Source: Micromonospora aurantiaca ATCC 27029
Lineage (GTDB): Bacteria; Actinomycetota; Actinomycetes; Mycobacteriales; Micromonosporaceae
Direction: 5' to 3'
Assembly: GCF_000145235.1 (NCBI RefSeq)
Contig: NC_014391.1
Location: forward strand, 6,219,501 to 6,283,500
DNA: 64,000 nt
The notes under the pieces are model-generated. The model saw only the letters and a program-made list of their open reading frames with translations. It was not told where the DNA came from and searched no databases. The translations under genes and the position numbers were made by a program. Numbering within the stretch: the first letter of the stretch is position 1; every line of letters starts with the position of its first letter. Below, piece by piece: positions 1-8,968 of this stretch.

Positions 1-658
1 CGTAGTCGTGCGCCAGCACGTCGGCGATCCGGAAGCTGCCCGCGCCCACGCCGAGCAGCGCGATGCCGAGCAGGAAGCCGACGTCACCCACACGGGTGAC
101 CAGGAACGCCTTGACCGCCGCACCGGGTGCCTCGGGCAGCCGCCGGTCGTGGGCGATGAGCAGGTACGAGCAGATGCCCATCACCTCCCAGCCGACCAGC
201 AGCATGATCAGGTCGCCGGACACCACCACAGTGAGCATGGCGGCGGTGAAGAGGCTCAACTGCGCCGCGTACGGCGGGTAGCGGTGGTCGACGTCCACGT
301 CGTCGTGCGGACCCCGGCGCAGGTAGCCGATCGAGTAGACCTGCACTGCGAGCGCGACGGCGGCGACGGCGGTGGCGACGAGTACCGCCACGCCGTCGAG
401 CCGCAGGCCCAGCGTGACCCGCAGCCCGCCCAGGTCGACCCAGGTGGTGGACGCCTCGACCGGGGCGTCCACGCGGACCAGCAACGCCAGCGCGGCCAGC
501 AGCGGCACGGCCGCCCCGGCCACGCCCAGCGCGACAGCCGACCGGCGGGCCGCCGCCCGGTCCTGGCGCGGGGCGGGCGGCAGCAGCAGGCCGAGCAGGC
601 CGGCGACCAGCGGCGCCGCCGGCAGCACCGCGGCGAGCCACAGCGTCGGCGTGCTCAC
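1..658 (-). CDS. nuoL: NADH-quinone oxidoreductase subunit L (NuoL), 5' part only
   Basis: This is the N-terminal ~219 residues of the large proton-pumping membrane subunit of Complex I; the rest lies beyond the left edge. The GTG start overlaps the nuoK stop as GTGA. Visible hydrophobic segments fall near residues 5-28, 45-62 and 82-105. They are followed by the family core around GDLIMLLVGWEVMGICSYLL, with the conserved pump glutamate in WEVMG, and by FLVTRVGDVGFLLG. It is the last visible gene of the I-J-K-L run, so M and N may follow outside the window. Family assignment is firm; which complex it serves is inference, because several core subunits are missing nearby. Confidence 0.93.
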   Translation of the reverse strand, partial: MSTPTLWLAAVLPAAPLVAGLLGLLLPPAPRQDRAAARRSAVALGVAGAAVPLLAALALLVRVDAPVEASTTWVDLGGLRVTLGLRLDGVAVLVATAVAAVALAVQVYSIGYLRRGPHDDVDVDHRYPPYAAQLSLFTAAMLTVVVSGDLIMLLVGWEVMGICSYLLIAHDRRLPEAPGAAVKAFLVTRVGDVGFLLGIALLGVGAGSFRIADVLAHDY

Positions 659-1035
659 CGGACCGCTCCTTCCGTGCCCGGCGCTTCCGGCGTCGGCAGC
701 CCGCCCGGGGCCACCGCGACCGCCGGCGCCGGCTCGTCGAGCGGCACGTCGTCGACTGTGACGCTGGCGCGCAGCCGGTAGAGCTGGAGCACGATGGCGA
801 GCCCGACACCGATCTCGGCGGCGGCGAGCACGATCACGAACAGCGCGAACACCTGCCCGGAGTGCGGCAGCACGGCCTTGACGGTGGTGTCGGCGGTGAC
901 GAGCACCAGGTTCACCGCGTTCAGCATCAACTCCACCGCCATCAGCACCAGGACGGCGTTGCGGCGGCGCAGCACGCCGTACACGCCGAGGCCGAACAGC
1001 AGCGCGGCGGTGACGTACGGGATGACCGGCCTCAC
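655..1035 (-). CDS. nuoK: NADH-quinone oxidoreductase subunit K (NuoK)
   Basis: Small antiporter-like membrane subunit of Complex I, 126 residues. Three membrane segments lie near residues 5-22, 27-47 and 60-83. The two membrane glutamates that matter for proton translocation in the family are present (E35 in MAVELML, E74 in AAAEIG). The GTG start gives the correct N-terminus (RPVIPYVTAALL) and overlaps the nuoJ stop as GTGA; the stop likewise overlaps the nuoL start. The ~25-residue C-terminal tail, rich in Pro/Ala/Val, is longer than in most NuoK proteins. The tight overlaps imply translational coupling with nuoJ and nuoL. Confidence 0.94.
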   Translation of the reverse strand: MRPVIPYVTAALLFGLGVYGVLRRRNAVLVLMAVELMLNAVNLVLVTADTTVKAVLPHSGQVFALFVIVLAAAEIGVGLAIVLQLYRLRASVTVDDVPLDEPAPAVAVAPGGLPTPEAPGTEGAVR

Positions 1036-1580
1036 GGGCGCCCACCCTCGTCGGCTGGTTGCGACGCGCTGGTGTCGGTGGACCGGCGGCCGATGTCGGG
1101 ACGGGACAGCACGATCGCGCCGACCAGCGCGGCCAGCAGCAGCACCGACAGCACCTCGAACGGCAGCACCCAGGAACGGAACAGTTGCTCGCCGAGGCGC
1201 TCGGCGGTGCCGGCGACGGGCAGGTCCACCCGGGACCAACGGAAAGCGTCGATCAGCAGCACCGCCAGGCCGAGGCCGCTGCCCGCGCCGACGAGCGCTG
1301 CGGCCCAGCCCGGCCGGTCCAGGTCGTCCGACGGGCCGATCGGCGCGCGGGTCAGCATCACCGCGAACAGCAGCAGCACCACCACCGCGCCCACGTAGAT
1401 GAGCACCTGCACCCAGGCCACCAGCTCAGCCGTCAGCACCAGGTAGTCACCGGCCAGCGCGCCCAGGCACACCACCAGCCACAACCCGGCCCGGACCAGG
1501 TGGCGGGTGGCGACCACCAGCGCACCCGCGCCCACCGCCACCGCGCCCAGCGCGAGCAGCAGGACGTCCGCACCGGTCAT
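1032..1580 (-). CDS. nuoJ: NADH-quinone oxidoreductase subunit J (NuoJ)
   Basis: Membrane subunit of Complex I, 182 residues. Hydrophobic segments start at MTGADVLLLALGAVAV and continue through the NuoJ core LTAELVAWVQVLIYVGAVVV (residues ~55-75), where the family's pi-bulge helix lies. A further pair of helices and a polar tail follow. The ATG start overlaps the nuoI stop (ATGA) and the stop overlaps the nuoK start (GTGA). The order I-J-K-L is the normal Complex I order, so this part of the locus is intact although the rest is scattered. Confidence 0.93.
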   Translation of the reverse strand: MTGADVLLLALGAVAVGAGALVVATRHLVRAGLWLVVCLGALAGDYLVLTAELVAWVQVLIYVGAVVVLLLFAVMLTRAPIGPSDDLDRPGWAAALVGAGSGLGLAVLLIDAFRWSRVDLPVAGTAERLGEQLFRSWVLPFEVLSVLLLAALVGAIVLSRPDIGRRSTDTSASQPADEGGRP

Positions 1581-2167
1581 GAGACGGTGCCTCCGCCCGG
1601 ATCGGTGGCGGCGTCGGGGCGTACCCGGGAAGGAGCCGGACGGGCCGACGGACCCGCCGCCTTCCGGGCGGCGGTGGTCTCCTCCTTGGAGGGGTCGCCG
1701 AGCGGGTCGTGGGCCGGCGGCGGCGGCACGGTGGCCATCCACTCGCCCAGGTGGTCCTTGTCGTGCAGCAGGTTCTTGATGTCGTACTCGGCGTACTCGA
1801 ACTCGGGCGACCAGTAGAGCGCGTCGAACGGGCAGACCTCGACGCAGATGCCGCAGTACATGCAGAGCGAGAAGTCGATGTCGAACTTGTCGAGCACGTT
1901 GCGCTGGCGAGGACGGGCGGCGCCGGGCACCGCCACCTCCTCCTTGTGCGAGTCGATGTAGATGCACCAGTCCGGGCACTCGCGCGCGCAGAGCATGCAG
2001 ACGGTGCAGTTCTCCTCCAGCAGCGCGATCACGCCACGGGAGCGGGGCGGCAGCTCAGGCTCGACGTCCGGGTACTGCTGGGTGGTCGAGCGGCGGGTCA
2101 TCGTCTTCAACGTGACCGCCAGGCCCTTCACCAGGCCCCCGCCGGGCACTCCACCGTGCTCGCTCAT
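1577..2167 (-). CDS. nuoI: NADH-quinone oxidoreductase subunit I, 2x[4Fe-4S] ferredoxin-type (NuoI)
   Basis: Peripheral-arm iron-sulfur subunit of 196 residues that would pass electrons from cluster to cluster towards quinone. Both ferredoxin motifs are complete: C54-x2-C57-x2-C60-x3-C64P and C102-x2-C105-x2-C108-x3-C112P. The C-terminus ends in a Pro/Ala/Arg-rich tail. It heads the coupled I-J-K-L run. The usual upstream partner nuoH is not adjacent but about 2.4 kb away, behind three unrelated genes. The sequence resembles my memory of the NuoI2 type of the second Streptomyces cluster; that comparison is recall, not a search. An alternative in-frame ATG lies 9 nt upstream. Confidence 0.93.
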   Translation of the reverse strand: MSEHGGVPGGGLVKGLAVTLKTMTRRSTTQQYPDVEPELPPRSRGVIALLEENCTVCMLCARECPDWCIYIDSHKEEVAVPGAARPRQRNVLDKFDIDFSLCMYCGICVEVCPFDALYWSPEFEYAEYDIKNLLHDKDHLGEWMATVPPPPAHDPLGDPSKEETTAARKAAGPSARPAPSRVRPDAATDPGGGTVS

Positions 2168-2270
2168 GCCGCCCATCCTGCCCTGTGGCCCGGGCGCGCG
2201 CGACCACCACCCGGCCTTTGCGGCGGTATCGTGAGCGCGGGGAGAACGACGCGCCGGGAAGGACCTGTCG

Positions 2271-2846
2271 ATGACCGCCGCGCTGGAGAGCGACCACCCG
2301 CCGGAGGGCGGGTGGACGACAGACGATCTGGACGCGCTGCCGGAGGACGGTCGCCGCCGCGAACTGCTCGACGGAGTGCTGCTCATGTCCCCCTCCCCCA
2401 CCCGGATCCACCAGAGCATCGCGGCCCTGCTCATGGTCGCGCTCGACGAAGACTGCCCCGACGGGTACGACGTGACCCAGGGTGTGGAGGTGCGCATCAA
2501 CCGCACCCGCTCCTTCATCCCGGACGTGCTGGTCACCACCGCGACCGCCGCCGCGCGCGAGCCGTCCCGGTACGAGCCGCACGAGGTGGTGCTCGCCGTG
2601 GAGATCGTCTCGCCCAGCACCCGGTCCATCGACCGCGTCCTCAAGCCGGCGCTCTACGCCCAGGCCGGGATTCCGTTCCACTGGCGGATCGAGATCGAGG
2701 ACGAGGGCATCGTCGTCTACACCTACAAGATCGATCCGGTGCACGAGGTCTACACGGAGACCGGGCGGTGGACGAAGTTCGTCGACACCGGCGAGCCGTT
2801 CCCGGTGAACCTGCCGATCAGCCGGATCACGCCTCGCCGGGTGTGA
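2271..2846 (+). CDS. Uma2-family (DUF820) putative PD-(D/E)XK nuclease-fold protein
   Basis: A 191-residue cytoplasmic protein with the Uma2 core. The family opening ELLDGVLLMSP is at residues ~35-45 and HQSIAALL follows. The nuclease-like residues are FIPDVLV (Asp ~86) and VVLAVEIVSPSTRSIDRVLK (Glu and Lys), followed by YAQAGIPFHWRIE. The fold is that of restriction-type endonucleases, but the physiological role of actinobacterial Uma2 proteins is unknown. It is divergent from nuoI and its 3' end overlaps the convergent SnoaL gene by 20 bp. It interrupts the nuo locus and has no visible partner. Confidence 0.86.
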   Translation: MTAALESDHPPEGGWTTDDLDALPEDGRRRELLDGVLLMSPSPTRIHQSIAALLMVALDEDCPDGYDVTQGVEVRINRTRSFIPDVLVTTATAAAREPSRYEPHEVVLAVEIVSPSTRSIDRVLKPALYAQAGIPFHWRIEIEDEGIVVYTYKIDPVHEVYTETGRWTKFVDTGEPFPVNLPISRITPRRV

Positions 2847-3249
2847 GCGGAGGCAGCATCTCCACGCCGAGCTGCTGGAGCACCTGGAACAGCTCGTTGA
2901 CGCTCCACACGTCCACGATCCGGCCGTCGTCGTCGAAGCGCAGGAACGTCGCGCCCGAATAACTGACCACGCGGCCGGTCGGCGGCACCGGGCCGAACTG
3001 GCCGGCCTGGGTGCCGGCGGCCCGCCAGCGCACCGCCACCCGCGTACCGGTCGCCACCACGTCGACGATCTTGTAGCGCAGGTCGGGGAACGACGCCCGC
3101 CGGTCCCGGTGCCACGCCAGCATCGCCGCCGGGCCGGTGCCGCCCAGGCCCGGGCAGTCCGCCGCCACCAGCTCGTACGCGCTCTCCTCGCGCCCCGCGT
3201 TCCACACGTCGGCGACGAAACGCCGGGCTGCCGCCTCCACATCGGTCAC
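2827..3249 (-). CDS. SnoaL-like / NTF2-fold ester-cyclase family protein
   Basis: A 140-residue alpha+beta-barrel protein of the SnoaL family, which contains polyketide cyclases and many uncharacterised small-molecule binders. Visible family features are an N-terminal helix (VEAAARRFVADVWNAG), the segment MLAWHRDRRASFPDLRYKIVDVVATG, and a C-terminal strand RFDDDGRIVDVWSVNELFQVLQQLG. A GTG start at 3249 removes an unlikely proline- and serine-rich extension and leaves the typical family length. It converges on the Uma2 gene. No biosynthetic genes lie around it, so its substrate cannot be guessed. Confidence 0.82.
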   Translation of the reverse strand: MTDVEAAARRFVADVWNAGREESAYELVAADCPGLGGTGPAAMLAWHRDRRASFPDLRYKIVDVVATGTRVAVRWRAAGTQAGQFGPVPPTGRVVSYSGATFLRFDDDGRIVDVWSVNELFQVLQQLGVEMLPPLTPGEA

Positions 3250-3343
3250 GGCGGGCAGCCTATGCCCCTCTCCGGGGCACTCGCCCTGCCGGGAGCCGCC
3301 GGAGCGACCATGATGGGAACGAAAGGCGAACTCGGAGGTGGGT

Positions 3344-4387
<1,044 letters not shown>

Positions 4388-4457
4388 CCCGCTCCCTCCC
4401 CCGCCCCGTCTCGCCCCGCCCTCACCCCGCCCTCGCCCCGCCCTCGCCTCGCCTCGC

Positions 4458-4526
4458 CGATCTTGCACTTTGGGCCCGGAACCTGGGCGTCTTGCCCCTT
4501 TCGCCGGGGCAGGAAGTGCAAGATCG
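4458..4526. repeat. Intergenic inverted repeat, family A (copy 1)
   Basis: Two perfect 13-bp arms, CGATCTTGCACTT and AAGTGCAAGATCG, enclose a GC-rich centre that can pair further. It lies between the convergent GST gene and nuoH. Arms of the same GATC-(A/T)-TG layout recur at about 30.6, 39.5 and 44.8 kb. It could act as a bidirectional terminator or be a small palindromic element. Confidence 0.75.
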
Positions 4527-4589
4527 ACGGGGACAGGGAGGGGCGGAGGGCGAGGAGAGGGCGGGGAGGGCGAAGAGGGGCGGGGCGGG

Positions 4590-5552
4590 CTACAGGGCCA
4601 GGCGGACTGCGGCGGTCAGGACGAGCTGGGCCAGGGCCAGGGGGACCAGGACCAGCCAGCAGAGGCGCTGGAGCTGGTCCTCGCGCAGCCTCGGGTAGCT
4701 CACCCGCAGCCAGATGATCACGAAGGCGACGGCGAAGACCTTCAGCAGCGTCCACAGCCAGCCGAGCTGCGCGTCGGCGAACGGGCCCTGCCAGCCGCCG
4801 AGGAACAGCACAGTGGTCAGCGCGGCGATCACCACGATGCCCACGTACTCGGCGAGCAGGAAGAACGCGAACCGCAGGCCGGTGTACTCGGTCATGTAGC
4901 CGAAGACCAGCTCGGAGTCGGCCACCGGCATGTCGAACGGCGGACGGCGGATCTCCGCCAGCCCCGCCACGAAGAAGATCACCATGGCCGGTGCCTGCCA
5001 CAGCAGCCACCAAGGCTGCCATGCCTCCACGATGCCGGGCAGGCTGAGCGTGCCCGCCGCCATCGCCACCGAGGCGGCGGCCAGTACCAGCGGCAGCTCG
5101 TACCCGAGCAGCTGGGCAGCGCCGCGCAGCCCGCCGAGCAGGCTGTACTTGTTCGCCGACGCCCACGCGGACATGAGCACCGCCAGCACGCCGACGCCCA
5201 CCACGGCGAGCACGAAGAACAGGCCGATGTCCAGCGGCTGGGCGACCAGGTCACCCGGCCCGAGCGGGATGACGAGCAGCACCAGCAGGTACGGCACCAG
5301 CGCCACAGCGGGCGCCAGCCGGAACACCGGCCGGTCCGCGTCGCGCGGGGTGACGTCCTCCTTCTGCACGAACTTGATACCGTCGGCGACCAGTTGCGCC
5401 CAGCCGTGGAAGCCGCCCGCGTACATCGGGCCCAGCCGGCCCTGCATGTGCGCCATCACCTTGTGCTCGGCCTGGCCCACGATCAGCGGCAGCGTGAGGA
5501 ACGCGACGAGCACGCCTGCCACGCGCAGGACCAGCTCCAACCAGTCCGGCAT
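4590..5552 (-). CDS. nuoH: NADH-quinone oxidoreductase subunit H (NuoH)
   Basis: Integral membrane subunit (320 residues, about eight segments) that joins the peripheral and membrane arms and helps form the quinone site. Family landmarks are EHKVMAHMQGRLGPMYAGGFHG near residue 30-50 (cf. ERR...QRRxGPN), DGIKFVQKEDVTP, ASANKYSLLGGLRGAAQLLGYE, and RRPPFDMPVADSELVFGYMTEYTG. In the last motif the usual PFDLPEAE is degraded, with Met, Val and Asp replacing conserved residues. The stop codon of nuoC and the ATG overlap by one base (TGATG), so nuoC and nuoH are coupled. The degraded quinone-loop motif suggests a divergent paralogue rather than the housekeeping copy. Confidence 0.93.
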   Translation of the reverse strand: MPDWLELVLRVAGVLVAFLTLPLIVGQAEHKVMAHMQGRLGPMYAGGFHGWAQLVADGIKFVQKEDVTPRDADRPVFRLAPAVALVPYLLVLLVIPLGPGDLVAQPLDIGLFFVLAVVGVGVLAVLMSAWASANKYSLLGGLRGAAQLLGYELPLVLAAASVAMAAGTLSLPGIVEAWQPWWLLWQAPAMVIFFVAGLAEIRRPPFDMPVADSELVFGYMTEYTGLRFAFFLLAEYVGIVVIAALTTVLFLGGWQGPFADAQLGWLWTLLKVFAVAFVIIWLRVSYPRLREDQLQRLCWLVLVPLALAQLVLTAAVRLAL

Positions 5553-6433
5553 CAGCTCTCCCCCGCCGCGTCGGGCTCCGGCTCCTGGCGGGGCGGCCCG
5601 GTCGGCCGCTCCCCCGGCAGCGGCCGCCCGAGCGGACCCGCGTCGTCGGCCGCCGGAGCAGCAGTGGACCCCTCCCCGGGCTCCCCGGAAACAGCCCGCT
5701 CCGGAGCATCCCCGGCAGTCGGCCGCGCCGGGCGCTCAGCGGCAGCAGGCCGCGCCGGACGCTCGCCCGGAGCGGGCCCAGCCGGCCGTTCGCGGGCCGG
5801 GCGCGCCGGCGTACCCCCTCGGGGGCCCTCACCCGCGCCGGCCGCACCCGCCGGCGTGGGCGTCGTGCCCCACTCACCCGGCGCGGGCACGCCCGGCGGC
5901 CGGACCGGCCGGCGGCCGCCGCCCGCCTCCGACTCGCCCGGCTCCTTCGCGCCGGGCCACGGCTTGGCGACCCGGGAGGCGAGGACGAACTCCTTGCGCA
6001 GCGGGTGCCCCTCGAACTCCGGTGGCAGCAGCAGCGGCCGCAGCTCACCGTGGCCGGCGAAGTCGATGCCGAACATCTCGTGCGTCTCGCGCTCGTGCCA
6101 CGCGGCGCCGGGGAACAGGTCGACCACCGAGGCGACGACAGGCGTGTCCCGGGGCACCCGGGTGCGCAGCAGCAGCCCGTGCCGGTGCCGGACCGACCAG
6201 AGGTGCAGCACCACGTCGAAGCCGTCGGCCAGCTCGTCCACCGCCGACAGCCAGTCCAGGAAGTCGAGATCCAGCTCGGCGTCGTCGCGCGCCGCGCGCA
6301 CCGCGTCCGCCCAGCTCGCCAGGGGTACGTCGACGGTGGCGCGGGCGTACCCCTGACCGCCGGAGACCGATGCGGTGGCCTCGACGGGCGCGAGCAGCGC
6401 GACCACCCGCCAGCCGACCTCTTCCGGAGTCAT
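5552..6433 (-). CDS. nuoC: NADH-quinone oxidoreductase subunit C (NuoC) with long disordered tail
   Basis: Peripheral-arm scaffold subunit. Residues ~1-165 form the 30-kDa-subunit domain, with LDFLDWLSAVDEL and the signature HERETHEMFGIDFAGHGELRPLLL, then EGHPLRKEFVL. From about residue 170 the remaining ~120 residues are an almost pure Pro/Ala/Gly/Glu/Arg tail with repeated ERPA(R/G)P-type units and no predicted fold. That tail is unusual for NuoC. NuoD, the invariant partner of NuoC, is absent; nuoH follows directly. The start is ATG; the divergent dehydrogenase gene begins 94 bp away. Confidence 0.93.
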   Translation of the reverse strand: MTPEEVGWRVVALLAPVEATASVSGGQGYARATVDVPLASWADAVRAARDDAELDLDFLDWLSAVDELADGFDVVLHLWSVRHRHGLLLRTRVPRDTPVVASVVDLFPGAAWHERETHEMFGIDFAGHGELRPLLLPPEFEGHPLRKEFVLASRVAKPWPGAKEPGESEAGGGRRPVRPPGVPAPGEWGTTPTPAGAAGAGEGPRGGTPARPARERPAGPAPGERPARPAAAERPARPTAGDAPERAVSGEPGEGSTAAPAADDAGPLGRPLPGERPTGPPRQEPEPDAAGES

Positions 6434-6527
6434 GCGCTGATCCTATGGCCGACGGCTGCGGACCGGGTCGGGCCGCCCGTGCCGGGATCGCCGCTTTGCC
6501 GGGCGGGCGGGGCGAGCGCGCGGAAAG

Positions 6528-7583
6528 ATGAGGTCCGTGCGCGCTGTGACTGTGACCCCCGGTGTCCCGGACTCGCTGCGGCTTGTCGAGGACTGGCCCG
6601 AGCCACCGCCCGAGGAGGGCGCGATCCTGGTCGAGGCGCTGGCGGTGGGTGTCTGCGGCACCGACCACGAGATCGTGGCCGGCGAGTACGGCGAGGCACC
6701 GCCGGGCCAGGAACGGCTGGTGCTCGGGCACGAGTCGCTGGGCCGTGTGCTGGATGATCCGACCGGCACGTTGCACACCGGTGACCTGGTCGCCGGCGTG
6801 GTCCGCCACCCCGATCCGGTGCCCTGCGCGAACTGCGCGGTAGACGAGTGGGACATGTGCCGCAACGGCCAGTACACCGAGCACGGCATCAAGGCACTGC
6901 CCGGTTTCGCCCGGGAGCGCTGGCGGTTGCAGCCCAAGTTCGCCGTCGGCCTGGACCCGGCGCTCGCATCAGTGGGCGTGCTGCTGGAGCCGACGAGCGT
7001 GGTGGCGAAGGCGTGGGACCACATCGAGCGGATCGGCCGCCGGGCCGAGTGGAAACCGATGACCGTGCTGGTCACCGGTGCCGGGCCGATCGGGCTGCTG
7101 GCCGCGCTGCTCGGCAGCCAGCGTGGGCTGTCGGTGCACGTGCTGGACCGCAACACCACCGGGCCGAAGCCGGAGCTGGTCCGCGCGCTCGGGGCGACGT
7201 ACCACACGGCGACCGTGCCCGAGCTGGACGTGAAGCCGGACGTGGTGATCGAGTGCACCGGCGCGCCCACTGTGGTGCTCGACGCCATGTGCAAGGCCGC
7301 GCCCACCGGCATCGTCTGCCTGACCGGCGTCTCCAGCGGCGGCCGGACGATCAACTTCGACGCCGGTGCGCTCAACCGGGAGCTGGTGCTGGAGAACAAC
7401 GTGGTGTTCGGCTCGGTGAACGCCGGGCGGCGGCACTGGGAGATGGCCGCCGAGGCGCTCGCCCAGGCCGAACAGTCGTGGCTGACGTCGCTGATCACCC
7501 GCCGGGTGCCGCTGTCGAACTACCGCGAGGCGTACGCCTCGGTCGGCGAGGACATCAAGGCGGTGCTGGACTTCACGCAGTGA
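6528..7583 (+). CDS. Zinc-dependent alcohol dehydrogenase family protein, glucose 1-dehydrogenase type
   Basis: Medium-chain dehydrogenase of 351 residues. The catalytic zinc site is visible as VGVCGTDHEI (Cys ~42, then Asp-His) and LGHES (His-Glu), with a degenerate structural-zinc region CANCAVDEWDMC. The Rossmann motif is VLVTGAGPIGLLAALLG, and the C-terminal block ENNVVFGSVNAGRRHWEMAAEAL is typical of the archaeal/actinobacterial glucose dehydrogenase group. It would oxidise an aldose or polyol with NAD(P). The ATG at 6528 has poor Shine-Dalgarno spacing; GTG at 6537 behind GATGAGG is an equally good start. It sits between nuoC and nuoB and is probably unrelated to them. Confidence 0.88.
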   Translation: MRSVRAVTVTPGVPDSLRLVEDWPEPPPEEGAILVEALAVGVCGTDHEIVAGEYGEAPPGQERLVLGHESLGRVLDDPTGTLHTGDLVAGVVRHPDPVPCANCAVDEWDMCRNGQYTEHGIKALPGFARERWRLQPKFAVGLDPALASVGVLLEPTSVVAKAWDHIERIGRRAEWKPMTVLVTGAGPIGLLAALLGSQRGLSVHVLDRNTTGPKPELVRALGATYHTATVPELDVKPDVVIECTGAPTVVLDAMCKAAPTGIVCLTGVSSGGRTINFDAGALNRELVLENNVVFGSVNAGRRHWEMAAEALAQAEQSWLTSLITRRVPLSNYREAYASVGEDIKAVLDFTQ

Positions 7584-7586
7584 GGC

Positions 7587-7608
7587 GGGGCGCCGGATCC
7601 GGCGCCCC
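7587..7608. terminator. Bidirectional terminator-like palindrome
   Basis: A perfect 22-bp GC palindrome centred on GGATCC, four bases after the dehydrogenase stop and just before the convergent DUF2252 gene ends. There is no U-tract, as is usual in high-GC actinobacteria. Confidence 0.7.
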
Positions 7609-7615
7609 GGCCCTC

Positions 7616-8932
7616 TCAGATGCCTGGTAGCCGGCCGTTGCGGAACAGGTCCACGAAGAGCTGGTGGTCCTCGCGCGCCCGGATCCCGTACCGGTGGCCG
7701 AAGTCGACCAGGTAGCCGACGAACGCCTCCGGGTCGGCGTCGACGACCGCGACGATCGCCTCCTCGGTGGAGTAGTCGACCAGGTCGTGGCTGGACTCGT
7801 CGTCGGCGACCGAGTGCATCCGGGCCACCGCCCGGCCCAGGTCGGCGAGCACGCCGGCCAGTGCCTCCGGCTCGTTCACGTCGGCCCAGTCCAGGTCCGC
7901 CGCGTACGGGGACACCTCGGCGACGAGCTGCCCGACGCCGTCCAGCTCGGTGAAGCCCAGCCACGGGTCGGCGTGCGCCTGCAACGCGCGCTGCGACTCG
8001 GCGGTGCGGTGCCCCTGGTGCCGGAAGTACGACCGGACCCGCTCGTCGTCGACGTACCGCGCCACGGCCGGCACCTGCGCCTGCTTCATGTAGATGACGA
8101 CGTCGTTCTCCAGCGCCTGGGTGTGCCCCTCCAGCAGCAGGTTGTACGACGGCAGCCCGGCCGACCCGATGCCGACGCCCTTGCGCAGCACCACGTCCTT
8201 GATGCCGGCGGCCACCGGGCGCATCCGGGTGGTCGAGTCCGGCAGCGTGTGCAGGTAGTCGGCGAACGCGGCGCAGACCTTCTCCCGGGTGGCGTCGTCG
8301 ATCTCGTGGACGCCGTCGCCGAGGGAGAACCGGCGCTCGTAGTTGTCGATCGTGGTCTGCGCGGCGAGCAGGTCCACCCGGGTGTTCAGCCGCGCCTGCT
8401 GGAGCACCCGGCGCAGCACACCGTCGGCGTTGTCGAGCGTGATCGAGCCGATCGCGTCGTCCCCGCCCGCGGCGATGGCCCGCAGTTCGGCCAGGTACGA
8501 CCGGGCGAAGCCGGTCACCAGTTCGCCGATCACCCGGTCGGAGAGCGCCTTGGCGTAGCCGAGCAGCGCCACGCTGGCGGCGAACCGCTTCAGGTCCCAG
8601 GTGAACGGCCCGACGTACGCCTCGTCGAAGTCGTTGACGTTGAACACGAGCTGCCCGGAGGCGTTCATGTAGGTGCCGAAGTTCTCGGCGTGCAGGTCAC
8701 CGTGGATCCACACCCGGCTGGTCCGCTCGTCGAGGAACCGGTCGCTGCCGAAGTCGCCGCGCTGGTCGGCGTAGAACAGCGCGGCGCTGCCCCGGTAGAA
8801 GGCGAACGGTGACGCCGCCATCTTGCGGAACTTGCGGCGGAACGCCGCCGGGTCGATCGCCATGGACGCGCCGAACTCGTCGGTCAGCACGTCGATGATG
8901 AATGCGGAGCGCTTCTCCGCGAGGTCGGTCAT
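7616..8932 (-). CDS. DUF2252 family protein (kinase-like fold)
   Basis: A 438-residue cytoplasmic protein of DUF2252, a family with a protein-kinase/aminoglycoside-phosphotransferase-like fold and no established substrate. The catalytic-type motifs are VWIHGDLHAENFGTY (residues ~70-85, with Asp and Asn as in APH enzymes) and FNVNDFDEAYVGPFTWDLKR (the metal-binding Asp pair). The N-terminal half has RKFRKMAASPFAFYRGSAALFYAD, highly characteristic of the family. The ATG start is unambiguous. It is convergent with the dehydrogenase and lies 36 bp downstream of nuoB, probably transcribed with it or from its own promoter. Family certain, function unknown. Confidence 0.9.
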   Translation of the reverse strand: MTDLAEKRSAFIIDVLTDEFGASMAIDPAAFRRKFRKMAASPFAFYRGSAALFYADQRGDFGSDRFLDERTSRVWIHGDLHAENFGTYMNASGQLVFNVNDFDEAYVGPFTWDLKRFAASVALLGYAKALSDRVIGELVTGFARSYLAELRAIAAGGDDAIGSITLDNADGVLRRVLQQARLNTRVDLLAAQTTIDNYERRFSLGDGVHEIDDATREKVCAAFADYLHTLPDSTTRMRPVAAGIKDVVLRKGVGIGSAGLPSYNLLLEGHTQALENDVVIYMKQAQVPAVARYVDDERVRSYFRHQGHRTAESQRALQAHADPWLGFTELDGVGQLVAEVSPYAADLDWADVNEPEALAGVLADLGRAVARMHSVADDESSHDLVDYSTEEAIVAVVDADPEAFVGYLVDFGHRYGIRAREDHQLFVDLFRNGRLPGI

Positions 8933-8968
8933 GAGCCGCAGGCTAGCCCCGCGCCGCCACCTGGCGGT

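Noticed and set aside
84..809. Long open frames antisense or out of frame to nuoL, nuoK and most other genes
   Set aside because: In this very GC-rich DNA nearly every gene has open shadows in other frames. Their translations are Arg/Ala/Pro-rich without domains, and each opposes a gene with clear family motifs.
2271..2846. Uma2 protein as part of a restriction or defence system
   Set aside because: No methyltransferase, specificity or other defence gene lies near, and stand-alone Uma2 genes are common in actinobacteria.
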